Part shown: positions 26,626 through 34,755 of the stretch, piece after piece
How the letters are laid out: every line of letters starts with the position of its first letter
How positions within the stretch are numbered: the first letter of the stretch is position 1
Assembly: GCA_937138255.1 (NCBI GenBank)
Contig: CAKZOU010000012.1
Location: 1 to 43,527 of the forward strand
DNA length: 43,527 bases
Direction of reading: 5' to 3'
Origin: an uncultured Paracoccaceae bacterium
Lineage (GTDB): Bacteria; Pseudomonadota; Alphaproteobacteria; Rhodobacterales; Rhodobacteraceae
Notes under the pieces: generated by a model
What the model was told of the DNA's origin: nothing
Databases searched by the model: none
The model's input: the letters and a program-made list of their open reading frames with translations, nothing else
Position numbers and translations under genes: made by a program

Positions 26626-27632
26626 GCGGCAGCCCTTTCCCAACCTGCGAGGGCATCGGGCAGAAGGCGCAGCACGCGGGCCGGATCGGCCTCGACGAGG
26701 ACGGCTTTGCGTAGGGCTGCGGGCGTTGCGGCGTCGTCCATATACCAGCCAAGGTGCTTGCGGGCGACCTTGTTGCCAAGCTCGGCTCCATAGAAGGCGA
26801 TCATCGCCTCATAGTGTTCGGCCACCATCGCGGAGAATTCGGACAGGGTCGGCAGGATGGGCCGCTTGGTCCCGAAGAGATCGGCCGCGATCTCGGCCAG
26901 AACCCAAGGCCGCCCCTGCGCCCCGCGTCCGACCATGACGCCATCGGCGCCCGACAGGGCCATCGCCTTCTTGGCGGCCGCCGGATCGACGATATCGCCA
27001 TTGGCGATGACGGGGATCGACACCGCCTCTTTGATCGCAGCAATCGCCGCCCAGTCGGCAGCTCCTTTGTAGAACTGGCAGCGGGTGCGCCCGTGTATCG
27101 TGATCATGCGGATGCCCGCGCCTTCCGCCCGCTGCGCCAGTTCGGCGGCGTTCAGCAGAGCATCGTCCCAGCCAAGGCGCGTCTTGAGCGTCACCGGAAC
27201 CTTGACCGCCGCCACCACCGCTTCGATCAGCGTCAGCGCATGGTCGAGGTCTTTCAGCAGCGCCGAGCCGGAATAGCCGTTGGTGACCTTCTTGGCGGGG
27301 CAACCCATATTGATATCAATGAACGCCGCGCCGTTGGCCTCCACCAACCGCGCCGCTTCGGCCATCCAATAGGCCTCGCGCCCGGCGATCTGAACGGCGG
27401 TATTGGCCTGATCGAACCCGAGCTCGGCCTTCTCACGCACACCGGGCTTGGCCTGCACCATCTCTTGGCTCGCCACCATTTCCGAGACGACCCAGCCCGC
27501 GCCCCAACGCGAGACAAGCTGGCGGAACGGCAGGTCGGTGATTCCGGCAAGTGGCGCGAGCGCGACCGGCGGGGCGAGCAGCACGCCCCCCAGATCAATC
27601 GGTTTCAGCCCTGTGACAGCCTGATTAGGCAC
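26622..27632 (-). CDS. dusB: tRNA dihydrouridine synthase DusB (NifR3)
   Basis: A 336-residue FMN-dependent TIM-barrel enzyme that reduces uridines in the tRNA D-loop. The N-terminus [20 protein letters not shown] is the family signature; the catalytic cysteine is C111 in [21 protein letters not shown] and NGDI and [13 protein letters not shown] bind FMN phosphate. It is the first gene of the ntr operon and overlaps ntrB, as nifR3 does in Rhodobacter. Its promoter must lie in 27633-27812, shared with divergent ispDF. Confidence 0.96.
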   Translation of the reverse strand: MPNQAVTGLKPIDLGGVLLAPPVALAPLAGITDLPFRQLVSRWGAGWVVSEMVASQEMVQAKPGVREKAELGFDQANTAVQIAGREAYWMAEAARLVEANGAAFIDINMGCPAKKVTNGYSGSALLKDLDHALTLIEAVVAAVKVPVTLKTRLGWDDALLNAAELAQRAEGAGIRMITIHGRTRCQFYKGAADWAAIAAIKEAVSIPVIANGDIVDPAAAKKAMALSGADGVMVGRGAQGRPWVLAEIAADLFGTKRPILPTLSEFSAMVAEHYEAMIAFYGAELGNKVARKHLGWYMDDAATPAALRKAVLVEADPARVLRLLPDALAGWERAAA

Positions 27633-27733
27633 GGTGCATCCTTCGGTTCTCTACCTGAGCTAGCGCCCGAACGGGCCTCGAGCAAGGATTTTGGGGCACA
27701 TTTTTGGGCAAATATTCCTGCGCGCTCATTTTT

Positions 27734-27770
27734 TGTGCAGAAAGGGCTGGTCGAAGTGACCGTTTGCACA
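27734..27770. promoter_or_regulatory. Nested inverted repeat between dusB and ispDF
   Basis: TGTGCA (27734-27739) and TGCACA (27765-27770) enclose GGTC-GAAGT-GACC (27749-27761). The outer arms resemble TGCA-type half-sites but the spacing (25 bases) is wider than in the enteric NtrC site. It lies 43 bases before the ispDF start and about 100 bases before dusB. Function unknown. Confidence 0.35.
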
Positions 27771-27812
27771 GGCAATCACTCGGACGTAGAAACGGGCGGA
27801 ACAAGGAGCACC

Positions 27813-28937
27813 ATGACGACAGCCGTGATCATAGTCGCCGCCGGACGCGGCCTCCGGGCGGGCGGGCCCGAGCCGAAACAGTGGCAAATGCTGCGCGGCC
27901 AGCGGGTCATTGACCGGACGATCGCGGCCTTCGCGGGGGTCGGTCCGATTGTTGTCGTTCTTGCGCCCAATGAGATGCAGCGGGCTGAAACTCTCACAGG
28001 CTGCCGTGCCGTTGCCGGAGGCGCCACCCGCGCCGCGTCCGTCCGCGCGGGGCTTGAAGCGCTGGAAAGCGAGGCCCCCGACCTCGTGTTGATCCACGAT
28101 GCCGCCCGGCCGCTTGTCAGCCACACCGTGATCGGCGATGTGATCGGCGCCCTTGCCGCCAACCCAGCCGCCGCCCCTGCCCTTGCGGTGACGGACGCGC
28201 TCTGGAAGGGCGAAAGTGGCGAGGTGAGCGGTGTTCAGGATCGCACCGGCCTCTTTCGCGCCCAAACGCCCCAAGGGTTTCATTACTCCGCGATCCTCGC
28301 CGCGCACCGCGCCGCCTCGGATGCCGAGGCGGCCGACGATGTGGCCATCGCCCGAGCGGCGGGCCTGTCGGTGGCCACCACGCGCGGCGACGAGCGCAAC
28401 CTCAAGATCACCACGCCCGAAGATTTCACCCGGGCCGAACAGCTTCTGGAGAGCCAGATGGATATCCGCACCGGCAACGGTTTCGACGTGCACAAATTCG
28501 GACCCGGCGATCACGTCTGGCTGTGCGGCGTAAAGGTGCCGCATACCCATGCGCTCGTCGGCCATTCTGATGCCGATGTGGGGATGCACGCCGTCACAGA
28601 CGCGATCTATGGCGCGCTGGGGCGCGGCGATATCGGCCAGCATTTTCCGCCGTCCGATCCGCAATGGAAGGGGGCGGCCAGCCATATCTTCCTTGAACAC
28701 GCCTGCGCCCTTGCCCGCGAGCTTGGCTACCGGATCACCCATGCCGATTGCACGCTCGTCTGCGAATTCCCCAAGGTCGGCCCTCACGCCGCCGCGATGA
28801 AGGCCGAGATGGCACGGATCATGGGGCTTGGGCCCGATCAGGTCAGCGTGAAGGCCACGACCTCGGAGAAACTCGGCTTTACCGGCCGCGGCGAAGGCAT
28901 CGCCGCTTTGGCCACAGCAACCTTGGTGCGCCCATGA
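27813..28937 (+). CDS. ispDF: Bifunctional IspD/IspF isoprenoid enzyme
   Basis: A 374-residue fusion for the MEP isoprenoid pathway. Residues 1-215 are the cytidylyltransferase (IspD): [19 protein letters not shown] binds CTP, and [11 protein letters not shown] and TPQGFH are family motifs. Residues 216-374 are the MECDP synthase (IspF): GNGFDVHKF and [15 protein letters not shown] hold the metal ligands, and [19 protein letters not shown] closes the domain. Together they skip IspE chemically but do steps 2 and 4 of the pathway. The open frame extends far upstream as an antisense shadow of dusB; ATG 27813 is set by AAGGAG (27803-27808). Overlaps pgpA by four bases. Confidence 0.97.
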   Translation: MTTAVIIVAAGRGLRAGGPEPKQWQMLRGQRVIDRTIAAFAGVGPIVVVLAPNEMQRAETLTGCRAVAGGATRAASVRAGLEALESEAPDLVLIHDAARPLVSHTVIGDVIGALAANPAAAPALAVTDALWKGESGEVSGVQDRTGLFRAQTPQGFHYSAILAAHRAASDAEAADDVAIARAAGLSVATTRGDERNLKITTPEDFTRAEQLLESQMDIRTGNGFDVHKFGPGDHVWLCGVKVPHTHALVGHSDADVGMHAVTDAIYGALGRGDIGQHFPPSDPQWKGAASHIFLEHACALARELGYRITHADCTLVCEFPKVGPHAAAMKAEMARIMGLGPDQVSVKATTSEKLGFTGRGEGIAALATATLVRP

Positions 28938-29422
28938 CCCGACTGATCACGACCTTCTTCTATACCGGCCTCCTGCGCCCTGCCCCCGGCACTTGGGGAT
29001 CGCTCGCGGCCCTGCCCGCCGGGCTGGTTCTCTATCTGATCGGCGGCCCTTGGGTCGTTCTGATCGCCACAGTCGCCGCCTATTTCCTTGGCCGCTGGGC
29101 GGTCGCCATTGAGACCGCAGGCGCAGAAGACAAAGACCCCGGCCATATCGTCATCGACGAGGTGGTCGGCCAGTGGATCGCCCTCCTGCCTGTCTTCTTC
29201 GGAGCCGCCCACGCTGGCGCGGACGTCACAGCGCTCTATCCCGGCTGGATCGCCGCTTTCCTTCTCTTCCGCCTCTTCGATATCTGGAAGCCCGGCCCCG
29301 TCGGCAAGGCCGACCGGCGTGGCGGGCCGACAGGCGTGATGCTCGATGACGTCTGGGCGGGCGTCTTCGCCGCGATTGGCGTGATCCTCCTTGCCGCACT
29401 TTCGCATCTGGTGATCATGTAA
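28934..29422 (+). CDS. pgpA: Phosphatidylglycerophosphatase A
   Basis: A 162-residue membrane phosphatase that makes phosphatidylglycerol from its phosphate. [14 protein letters not shown] near the N-terminus and the acidic [14 protein letters not shown] motif are family signatures, followed by [17 protein letters not shown] and [14 protein letters not shown]. About four membrane segments. ATGA overlap with ispDF and one-base overlap with cinA (TAATG) mark a coupled operon. A longer frame from 28748 is a shadow of ispDF. Confidence 0.95.
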   Translation: MTRLITTFFYTGLLRPAPGTWGSLAALPAGLVLYLIGGPWVVLIATVAAYFLGRWAVAIETAGAEDKDPGHIVIDEVVGQWIALLPVFFGAAHAGADVTALYPGWIAAFLLFRLFDIWKPGPVGKADRRGGPTGVMLDDVWAGVFAAIGVILLAALSHLVIM

Positions 29423-29904
29423 TGAGCGCCGCCGCCGTCCTCGCCGCCGCACGAGCGAAGGGCTGGCGGCTCGCCACGGCCGAAAGCTGCACGGGCGGCC
29501 TTCTCGCTGGCGCGCTCACCGATATCCCCGGCTCGTCGGATGTCTTTGAGCGCGGCTTTGTCACCTACTCGAACGCCTCCAAGACCGAGATGCTCGGCGT
29601 TGATCCCGCGCTGATCGAAGCGCACGGCGCGGTCTCTGAAGAGGTCGCCGCCGCCATGGCCAAAGGCGCCCTCGCCCGCTCCGACGCCACGCTCGCCGTG
29701 TCCACAACCGGCATCGCCGGCCCGGGTGGATCAGAGTTCAAGCCCCAGGGCCGCGTCTGTTTCGGGATAGCAGGGCCAGCAGGCACCCAGACCCAAACCA
29801 TCGACTACGGCGCCTTGGGCCGCGCCAAGGTCCGCGCCGCCGCCGTGACCGAGGCGCTTCGCCTGCTCGCCGCCGCCCTCGATCAAGCCGCGCCTATTTC
29901 CTGA
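29422..29904 (+). CDS. CinA C-terminal domain amidohydrolase (NMN deamidase type)
   Basis: A 160-residue protein with only the C-terminal domain of CinA. ATAESCTGGLLAGALTDIPGSS and FVTYSNASKTEMLGVDP start it; STTGIAGPGGSEFKPQGRV is the second signature. Stand-alone proteins of this type (PncC/YdeJ group) deamidate nicotinamide mononucleotide in NAD salvage; the N-terminal MoCF-like domain of full CinA is absent. Last gene of ispDF-pgpA-cinA. No terminator with T-run is clear in the 143 bases before amtB. Confidence 0.92.
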   Translation: MSAAAVLAAARAKGWRLATAESCTGGLLAGALTDIPGSSDVFERGFVTYSNASKTEMLGVDPALIEAHGAVSEEVAAAMAKGALARSDATLAVSTTGIAGPGGSEFKPQGRVCFGIAGPAGTQTQTIDYGALGRAKVRAAAVTEALRLLAAALDQAAPIS

Positions 29905-30013
29905 CACCTGAGGGTCAGAACAGCCTAAATTTTGAGCAGTTCAGAAACCGCCTGCAAATTCAGCCCAAAACTGACCAGTGCCGCTTTTGTCGGCATGGAG
30001 AATCTTGTCTTGG

Positions 30014-30040
30014 CCTTCCAACGGGAAAACCCGAAGGAGG
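30014..30040 (+). promoter_or_regulatory. Leader hairpin touching the amtB ribosome binding site
   Basis: CGGG-AAAA-CCCG (30022-30033) can extend by CCTT (30014-30017) pairing with AAGG (30034-30037), which is the first part of AAGGAGG (30034-30040), the amtB binding site seven bases before the ATG. Folding would hide part of it. Effect not known. Confidence 0.4.
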
Positions 30041-30047
30041 AAGGGAA

Positions 30048-31226
30048 ATGAACGGAGCGGATACCGCCTGGATTCTGGTCGCCACGGCGCTTGTGCTTTT
30101 CATGACGCTGCCTGGGCTGGCGCTGTTCTACGGTGGCCTCGTGCGAGCGCGCAACGTGCTCAGCGTCTTCATGCACGTCTACGCGGTGGCCTGCCTGATG
30201 AGCATCCTCTGGCTCGTCGCCGGCTATTCCATCGCCTTTGGCGGTGAGGGAAGCCTCTGGGGCGGGCTCGGCAAAGCCTTCCTCAGCGGCGTCGACAGCG
30301 AGAGCCTTTCCGGCACCCTCCCCGAAGTCCTCTTCTTCGCCTTCCAGATGACCTTCGCGATCATCACTCCGGCGCTCATCGTCGGCGCCTATGTCGAGAG
30401 GATCGGCTTCGGCTTCGTCCTTCTCTTCTCGGCGCTCTGGATGCTTCTGGTCTACGCGCCTGTAGCGCACTGGATCTGGGGCGGCGGGATGCTGGCCGAT
30501 GGCGGCATCTTCGGTGAAACCGGTGTCCGCGATTTCGCGGGCGGAATCGTCGTCCATGAAACCGCGGGTCTCGCCGCCCTCATCCTTGCCATGTTCCTCG
30601 GCCCCCGCCGCAACCGCCACACCCCGCCGCACAATCCCGGCATGGTGATGATCGGGGCGGGGATGCTCTGGGTCGGCTGGTTCGGCTTCAACGGCGGCTC
30701 GCAACTGGCCGCCGACGGCGGCGCGGCCATGGCGATCACGGTAACCCATCTTTCGGCCGCCGCCGCCTCGCTGAGCTGGATCCTGTGGGAGCGCATCAAA
30801 TTCGGCCGCGCCTCGCTCGTCGGCCTCGTAACCGGCTCGATCGCAGGCCTCGCCTCGATCACCCCGGCCTCGGGCTTTGTCGGCCCGGTCGAGGCGCTGC
30901 TGATCGGCTCGGTCGCCGGCATCCTCTGCCAAGAGGCGGTCAACCTCGTCCGCAACACGCTCAAGATCGACGACACGCTCGACGTCTTCGCCGTGCATGG
31001 CGTGGGCGGCATCTTCGGCACGATCATGATCGCCGCCTTCGGCGCGGGCACTTGGGCCGCCCAGTTGGGCAGCCTCGCCATCGTCGGCGTGTTCACGGCG
31101 GTTGTCACCGTGGCCATCATCTTCGCGGTGAAACTGGTTGCCCCGCTCCGCGTCGATGCCGAGACAGAAACCAACGGCCTCGACCTCTCTGTCCACGGCG
31201 AGCGCGCCTACGAGTTCAACTCGTAA
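30048..31226 (+). CDS. amtB: Ammonium transporter (Amt family)
   Basis: A 392-residue ammonium channel with about eleven membrane segments. The family start PGLALFYGGLVRARNVLSV, the selectivity region FQMTFAIITPALIVGAYVER, the pore histidines in GGIVVHETAGLAAL and DVFAVHGVGGIFG, and WFGFNGGSQLAADGGAA are present. There is no N-terminal signal peptide like that of E. coli AmtB. No PII gene (glnK) is next to it, unlike the usual glnK-amtB pair; Rhodobacter has such an unlinked second transporter (AmtY), a possible identity. Preceded by a strong AAGGAGG site. Its last 19 bases overlap the converging MmgE/PrpD gene, with the palindrome at 31209-31225. Confidence 0.93.
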   Translation: MNGADTAWILVATALVLFMTLPGLALFYGGLVRARNVLSVFMHVYAVACLMSILWLVAGYSIAFGGEGSLWGGLGKAFLSGVDSESLSGTLPEVLFFAFQMTFAIITPALIVGAYVERIGFGFVLLFSALWMLLVYAPVAHWIWGGGMLADGGIFGETGVRDFAGGIVVHETAGLAALILAMFLGPRRNRHTPPHNPGMVMIGAGMLWVGWFGFNGGSQLAADGGAAMAITVTHLSAAAASLSWILWERIKFGRASLVGLVTGSIAGLASITPASGFVGPVEALLIGSVAGILCQEAVNLVRNTLKIDDTLDVFAVHGVGGIFGTIMIAAFGAGTWAAQLGSLAIVGVFTAVVTVAIIFAVKLVAPLRVDAETETNGLDLSVHGERAYEFNS

Positions 31227-32506
31227 GCTGCAAAAAGTCCGGTGAGTGGCGCCAGATCCGGCGCCCTCACCGCCTGCCAAAGCGCCGCAGCACGCGCCGC
31301 GCCCAAAAGTCCCTCGGCCTTGCGGCGAAGCTTCTCGCCCCGCACCTCAAGGCTCATCGGCGCGTCGAGATCATAGCTGCCTGCGTGCAGATCGCCGCCC
31401 TTCAGCGTCACGACAACCCGCGCTTCCATCTCCGAAAGCCGGGGATCGCCCTCGACCGTTACAAGACCCCGCAGCGCCACAAGATCGGGCCGCCGCGCCA
31501 TTTCGTCTGAAAAATTCGCGATAGAAGAGGTGTCGACGCCCGCAAGAACCATCGCCACAACCTGAGCGTAACTAAACTTTGCTCCAAGACCAGTCTCGGG
31601 CGCCGGTTGGTTGCAGACGGTGAGCCAGCGCGGATGGGTCAGAACCTTAACCGCGCCAACGTCACCAGAACGCAGATTCAGCCCGCGCAGGGCCTCGATC
31701 ATGGCGTGCAGACCGTGACAACAGGCATGGAACTTGTGGCTCACGCTCTCCATGCGCCAGAAGCTGCCCAACCGCTCGAGCGCATCCTCCTCGGCAACAC
31801 CCGAATGGGTTTGCCCGAAACCCTGCGGCCCACTCAACCCGACAACCGACGAAGAAAAACCGCGCCCTGCCAGATCAGCCGCCTCGATCCCCGTCTCCGC
31901 CGCGATCCCGGCGTTATAAGGCTTGCCCATGGTGCCGAACTGGCTCTTGAGCCCCGAGGCCCGCGTTGCCGCCAGCCCCAGGGCCTGCGCCAGCGCCTCC
32001 CGCCCGAGGCCGGCAATCCGCCCCGCCGCCAAGGCCGCGCCAAAAGCACCCGCCGTTGCCGTCTGGTGAAATCCGATCTGATAATGATCCCGGCCAAGCC
32101 AAAGCCCGATCCGAACCGATGCCTCAGCCCCGACCAACGCCGCGTCGATCAACGCCTCGGTCCCCACGCCCTTGACCTCGGCCATCGCCAGCGCCGCAGG
32201 GATCACAGCCACCGACGGATGGCCGATATGGGCAAAATGCGTGTCATCATAATCGAGGGCATGGCTGACCGCCCCGTTCACGAGCGCGGCGGCGCGCATC
32301 GGAACCTTGCCGCCGCCGATCAGGCTCGCTTGCCCTGCCCCGCCCTCACCGAGCGCCTTGGCCCGCAAGATCGCCGCCAAGGGCTCTTCGACACCAGCAA
32401 TCCCGCAGGCCGCCCAGTCAAAAAGCGACAGCCGCATCATCTCGCGCGCACCCTCGCCCGCCACCGGTTCCAGCCCAAATCCGGCAAGTGTCTCTTCGAT
32501 GCTCAT
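31208..32506 (-). CDS. MmgE/PrpD family protein
   Basis: A 432-residue member of the MmgE/PrpD family, which includes 2-methylcitrate dehydratase and cis-aconitate decarboxylase. The segments LFDWAACGIAGVEEP, NGAVSHALDYDDTHFAHIGHPS, GYEASVRIG-like VGAEASVRIGLWLG, GFHQTATAGAFGAALAAG and KFHACCHGLHAMIEAL fit. Many homologues in Rhodobacterales are of unknown substrate, and no prp genes lie nearby, so the reaction is left open. ATG 32506 gives MSIEETLAGF; an upstream start at 32557 would run through a repeat copy. Preceded by repeat copy D; 3' end overlaps amtB. Confidence 0.88.
   Translation of the reverse strand: MSIEETLAGFGLEPVAGEGAREMMRLSLFDWAACGIAGVEEPLAAILRAKALGEGGAGQASLIGGGKVPMRAAALVNGAVSHALDYDDTHFAHIGHPSVAVIPAALAMAEVKGVGTEALIDAALVGAEASVRIGLWLGRDHYQIGFHQTATAGAFGAALAAGRIAGLGREALAQALGLAATRASGLKSQFGTMGKPYNAGIAAETGIEAADLAGRGFSSSVVGLSGPQGFGQTHSGVAEEDALERLGSFWRMESVSHKFHACCHGLHAMIEALRGLNLRSGDVGAVKVLTHPRWLTVCNQPAPETGLGAKFSYAQVVAMVLAGVDTSSIANFSDEMARRPDLVALRGLVTVEGDPRLSEMEARVVVTLKGGDLHAGSYDLDAPMSLEVRGEKLRRKAEGLLGAARAAALWQAVRAPDLAPLTGLFAAYELNS
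31209..31225. repeat. Palindrome encoding both convergent C-termini
   Basis: TACGAGTT-C-AACTCGTA is a perfect inverted repeat. On the plus strand it encodes the final YEFNS of AmtB plus the start of its TAA; on the minus strand it encodes the final YELNS of the MmgE/PrpD protein plus part of its TAG. Confidence 0.9.
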
Positions 32507-32516
32507 CTCGCCCCCA

Positions 32517-32540
32517 TTTCTTTTGGCCAAAAATACTCTC
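32517..32540 (+). repeat. Intergenic repeat core, copy D (partial)
   Basis: TTTCTTTTGGCC, then AAAAATACTCTC, next to a TCGCC-GAA-GGCGA hairpin (32538-32550). Lacks the GGGGG blocks of copies B and C. It lies between the COQ10-like gene and the MmgE/PrpD gene on the minus strand. Confidence 0.7.
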
Positions 32541-32559
32541 GCCGAAGGCGAAAGCAACG

Positions 32560-33003
32560 TCAGCCGTAGAGCGCCGTCGCGCGGGCTTCGAAAGCCGCGA
32601 TGATCCGCGTCATCGCCTCGTGAAAGAACATTCCAGCCGCCCCCTGCAAAAGCCGGTTGCGGAACTCGAAATCCACCTCGAAACTCACCTCGCAGCCCCC
32701 CTCGACATCGCGAAACCGCCAGATCGACTGTAAATGCCGGAACGGCCCGTCGATATAGCGCGTGTCGATCCGGCTCTTGTCCTTCCAGAGCGTCACCTCG
32801 CTGCCGAAACTCTCGCGGAAGACTTTGAAGCTGACCACGAGATCCGCAAGCATCACCTCTGTCTCGCCCCGATCCGTCACCGACCGCACCCGCGCCGCCG
32901 CCGTCCAGGGCAGGAACTTGGGGTAACTCGCAACATCCGCGACCAGATCAAACATCTGCGTGGCACTGAAGGGCAGAACTCTTTGGTCGGAATGGGCGGG
33001 CAT
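32560..33003 (-). CDS. COQ10/RatA-like START domain protein
   Basis: A 147-residue START/polyketide cyclase-like (SRPBCC) protein of the COQ10/RatA group. LPFSATQMFDLVADVASYPKFLPW at the N-terminus, YIDGPFRHLQSIWRFRD in the middle and VDFEFRNRLLQGAAGMFFHEA at the end are the family's marks. Homologues bind ubiquinone and help its delivery to the respiratory chain; the toxin role given to E. coli RatA is less likely here. ATG 33003 gives a normal length; the frame open to 33036 is unsupported. Followed by the MmgE/PrpD gene on the same strand 53 bases on. Confidence 0.88.
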   Translation of the reverse strand: MPAHSDQRVLPFSATQMFDLVADVASYPKFLPWTAAARVRSVTDRGETEVMLADLVVSFKVFRESFGSEVTLWKDKSRIDTRYIDGPFRHLQSIWRFRDVEGGCEVSFEVDFEFRNRLLQGAAGMFFHEAMTRIIAAFEARATALYG

Positions 33004-33082
33004 GAGGCGTCTTTCACTGGCAGGCTGCCTTCTCATGTCCTAGAGTGGCGCGTGGAAATCAACCCAAGAGACGCAGGTTCCC

Positions 33083-33619
33083 ATGCCAAACCGCCCCTAT
33101 GTGATCGACGAGATGATCTCGGCCAAATCCATCGCCGCCCGCATCGAAGGGCTCGCCAAGGAGATCAAGCGCGAGTTTGCCAAGACCGACAAGCTCGTGG
33201 TCGTGGGCCTTCTGCGCGGCTCATTCGTCTTCATCGCCGATCTGGTGCGCGAGCTCGATCTTCCGGTCGAGGTCGATTTTCTGGAAGCCTCGTCTTACGG
33301 CGACGCGATGGAATCAAGCCGCGAGGTGCGGATCCTCAAGGATTTGCGCGGCCAGATCGAGGGCCGCGATGTTCTGGTTGTCGAGGACATCGTCGATACC
33401 GGCCATACGCTCAGCCATGTCACGGAATATCTCGGCACGCGCCACCCCGGAAAGCTCAAGACCATCGCCCTTCTGGACAAACCTTCGCGCCGCGAGGTGG
33501 ATTTCCGCGCCGACTGGATCGGCTTCGAGATCCCCGACGAGTTTGTCGTGGGCTACGGCATCGACTTTGCACAGCGCAACCGCAACCTGCCCTATATCGG
33601 CAAAGTCCGGTTTACCTGA
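33083..33619 (+). CDS. hpt: Hypoxanthine phosphoribosyltransferase
   Basis: A 178-residue type I phosphoribosyltransferase that salvages hypoxanthine (and often guanine) to the nucleotide using PRPP. The PRPP-binding motif is [34 protein letters not shown] and [11 protein letters not shown] form the active-site loops, and [27 protein letters not shown] the purine-binding end. Normal length. Starts 79 bases from the divergent COQ10-like gene. The next small gene begins four bases after its stop. Confidence 0.95.
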   Translation: MPNRPYVIDEMISAKSIAARIEGLAKEIKREFAKTDKLVVVGLLRGSFVFIADLVRELDLPVEVDFLEASSYGDAMESSREVRILKDLRGQIEGRDVLVVEDIVDTGHTLSHVTEYLGTRHPGKLKTIALLDKPSRREVDFRADWIGFEIPDEFVVGYGIDFAQRNRNLPYIGKVRFT

Positions 33620-33623
33620 CGCG

Positions 33624-33809
33624 ATGGACCCGTTCCGCTGGTTCCTGCGCGCCAAGCGCTGGGCGCAAAATCCCCCTTCGGAAAAACGGGTGATTCTCGT
33701 GCTCGGCGTCATCGCCGCCTGCCTGGCTCTCTACGCATTCGACCGCTGGATCGGCTTGCCCGAGTGGATGCACCTCACGCCTGCGTCCTCGCGAGACGTG
33801 ATGCGCTAG
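33624..33809 (+). CDS. Small single-pass membrane protein after hpt
   Basis: A 61-residue protein: a basic N-terminus (MDPFRWFLRAKRWAQ), one clear membrane helix (VILVLGVIAACLALYAF, about 24-40) and a short tail with WIGLPEWMHLTP. It begins four bases after the hpt stop and so is likely coupled to it, and ends in a CTAG shared with the LysR stop. I do not recognise a family. Tryptophan- and arginine-rich flanks suggest an inner membrane protein. Support is the tight operon position, sensible topology and exact fit between two genes. Confidence 0.7.
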   Translation: MDPFRWFLRAKRWAQNPPSEKRVILVLGVIAACLALYAFDRWIGLPEWMHLTPASSRDVMR

Positions 33810-34663
33810 GAAAATGACGCCAGCCGCGGCTCGAGCGCTTCGGCGATCCGCTTGCGCGTGTTGCGAAGGCGCGGCGCATCCGCAAGATCCGCGTGGCTCG
33901 CGACCCAGACCGGCACGTTGACCTCATTGGGCCCCTCATGCAGCCTCTCGACCCGTGGATCGGGATCGCCAAGGCAATTCGGCAAGATCGCCTTGCCAAG
34001 ACCCGCGGCCACCATCTCGCGCAAGACGGGGAAGCTATCGGCGCCGTTAAGGATCTCTCCCGGCATAAGCTCCTCTGCCATGAACTCCGCGGCCTTTGAG
34101 CGGGAGAGCGCACCACAAACCCCCAGCCACCTCAGCTCTCCGCTGGCGTTTGCAGGACCATAGCTCCGCATTCCCAATATCCCCGCCTGATCCCCCGTCA
34201 ACTCATCCGGCAGCTTGATCGCGGGACGGACGCTGATGTCGGCATGAAGCCGCGACAGGTCGAGATGGGCGTTGGTGCATTGCAGCTCGATCCGCAATTC
34301 GGGCGCCTCGGAGGTGATTTCGGCCACGACATCTGGCAGAACCGAAATGCAGAATGTGTCGGTCGATGTGACCCGAACAACACCCGAAAGCTGCGCCTCC
34401 GCGCCCTGCAAAATGCGCCCCACCGTATCAATCGCGTTTCTTACCTCGCGCGCGGCCTCGACCAGCCGCAGGCGATCGGACGGAACTTGATATCCCTGAG
34501 GGCTGCGTTCAAAGACCTCCGCGCCTTGTCGATCCTCAAAAGCCGCGATCCGCCGTAGCACTGTTGCGTGGTTCACCTTGAGCAACCGCGAGGCCGCACT
34601 GACCGATCCGGTCTCTGCAACCGCCAGAACAAACCTCAGATCGTCCCAGTTATCCCTGTGCAT
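33806..34663 (-). CDS. LysR family transcriptional regulator
   Basis: A 285-residue LysR-type regulator. The N-terminal winged helix-turn-helix is DNWDDLRFVLAVAETGSVSAASRLLKVNHATVLRRI with the linker helix after it; the remainder is a periplasmic-binding-like effector domain (SGVVRVTSTDTFCISVLPDVV). It belongs to the group that begins with xxWDDLRFVLAVA, common in Rhodobacterales. It is divergent from a cytochrome c' gene and probably controls it (inference). The start codon overlaps one arm of an inverted repeat. Its stop shares CTAG with the small membrane protein gene. Confidence 0.92.
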   Translation of the reverse strand: MHRDNWDDLRFVLAVAETGSVSAASRLLKVNHATVLRRIAAFEDRQGAEVFERSPQGYQVPSDRLRLVEAAREVRNAIDTVGRILQGAEAQLSGVVRVTSTDTFCISVLPDVVAEITSEAPELRIELQCTNAHLDLSRLHADISVRPAIKLPDELTGDQAGILGMRSYGPANASGELRWLGVCGALSRSKAAEFMAEELMPGEILNGADSFPVLREMVAAGLGKAILPNCLGDPDPRVERLHEGPNEVNVPVWVASHADLADAPRLRNTRKRIAEALEPRLASFS

Positions 34664-34712
34664 AAATTATTATGTTTTCCGCAGTAATGACGAATGGTTA
34701 TTATTATGCACA
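34657..34712. promoter_or_regulatory. Candidate LysR operator, inverted repeat in AT-rich divergent region
   Basis: TGTGCATAA (34657-34665) and its exact complement TTATGCACA (34704-34712) flank an AT-rich stretch that also has TTATTATG twice. The left arm covers the LysR start codon. LysR proteins bind such dyads near their own promoters, so autoregulation is plausible. Confidence 0.45.
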
Positions 34713-34755
34713 CAGGCATTCTCTTTTCATAGCCTCGTCTTTGATGGAGATTGAA

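Noticed and set aside
26754-27812. N-terminal extension of ispDF by 353 codons
   Set aside because: This part is antisense to dusB; the IspD start with AAGGAG at 27803 is clear.
34741-34755. FNR-like box TTGATGGAGATTGAA before the cytochrome c' gene
   Set aside because: The right half departs from ATCAA, and it lies on the ribosome binding site next to the start codon, not at a promoter position.
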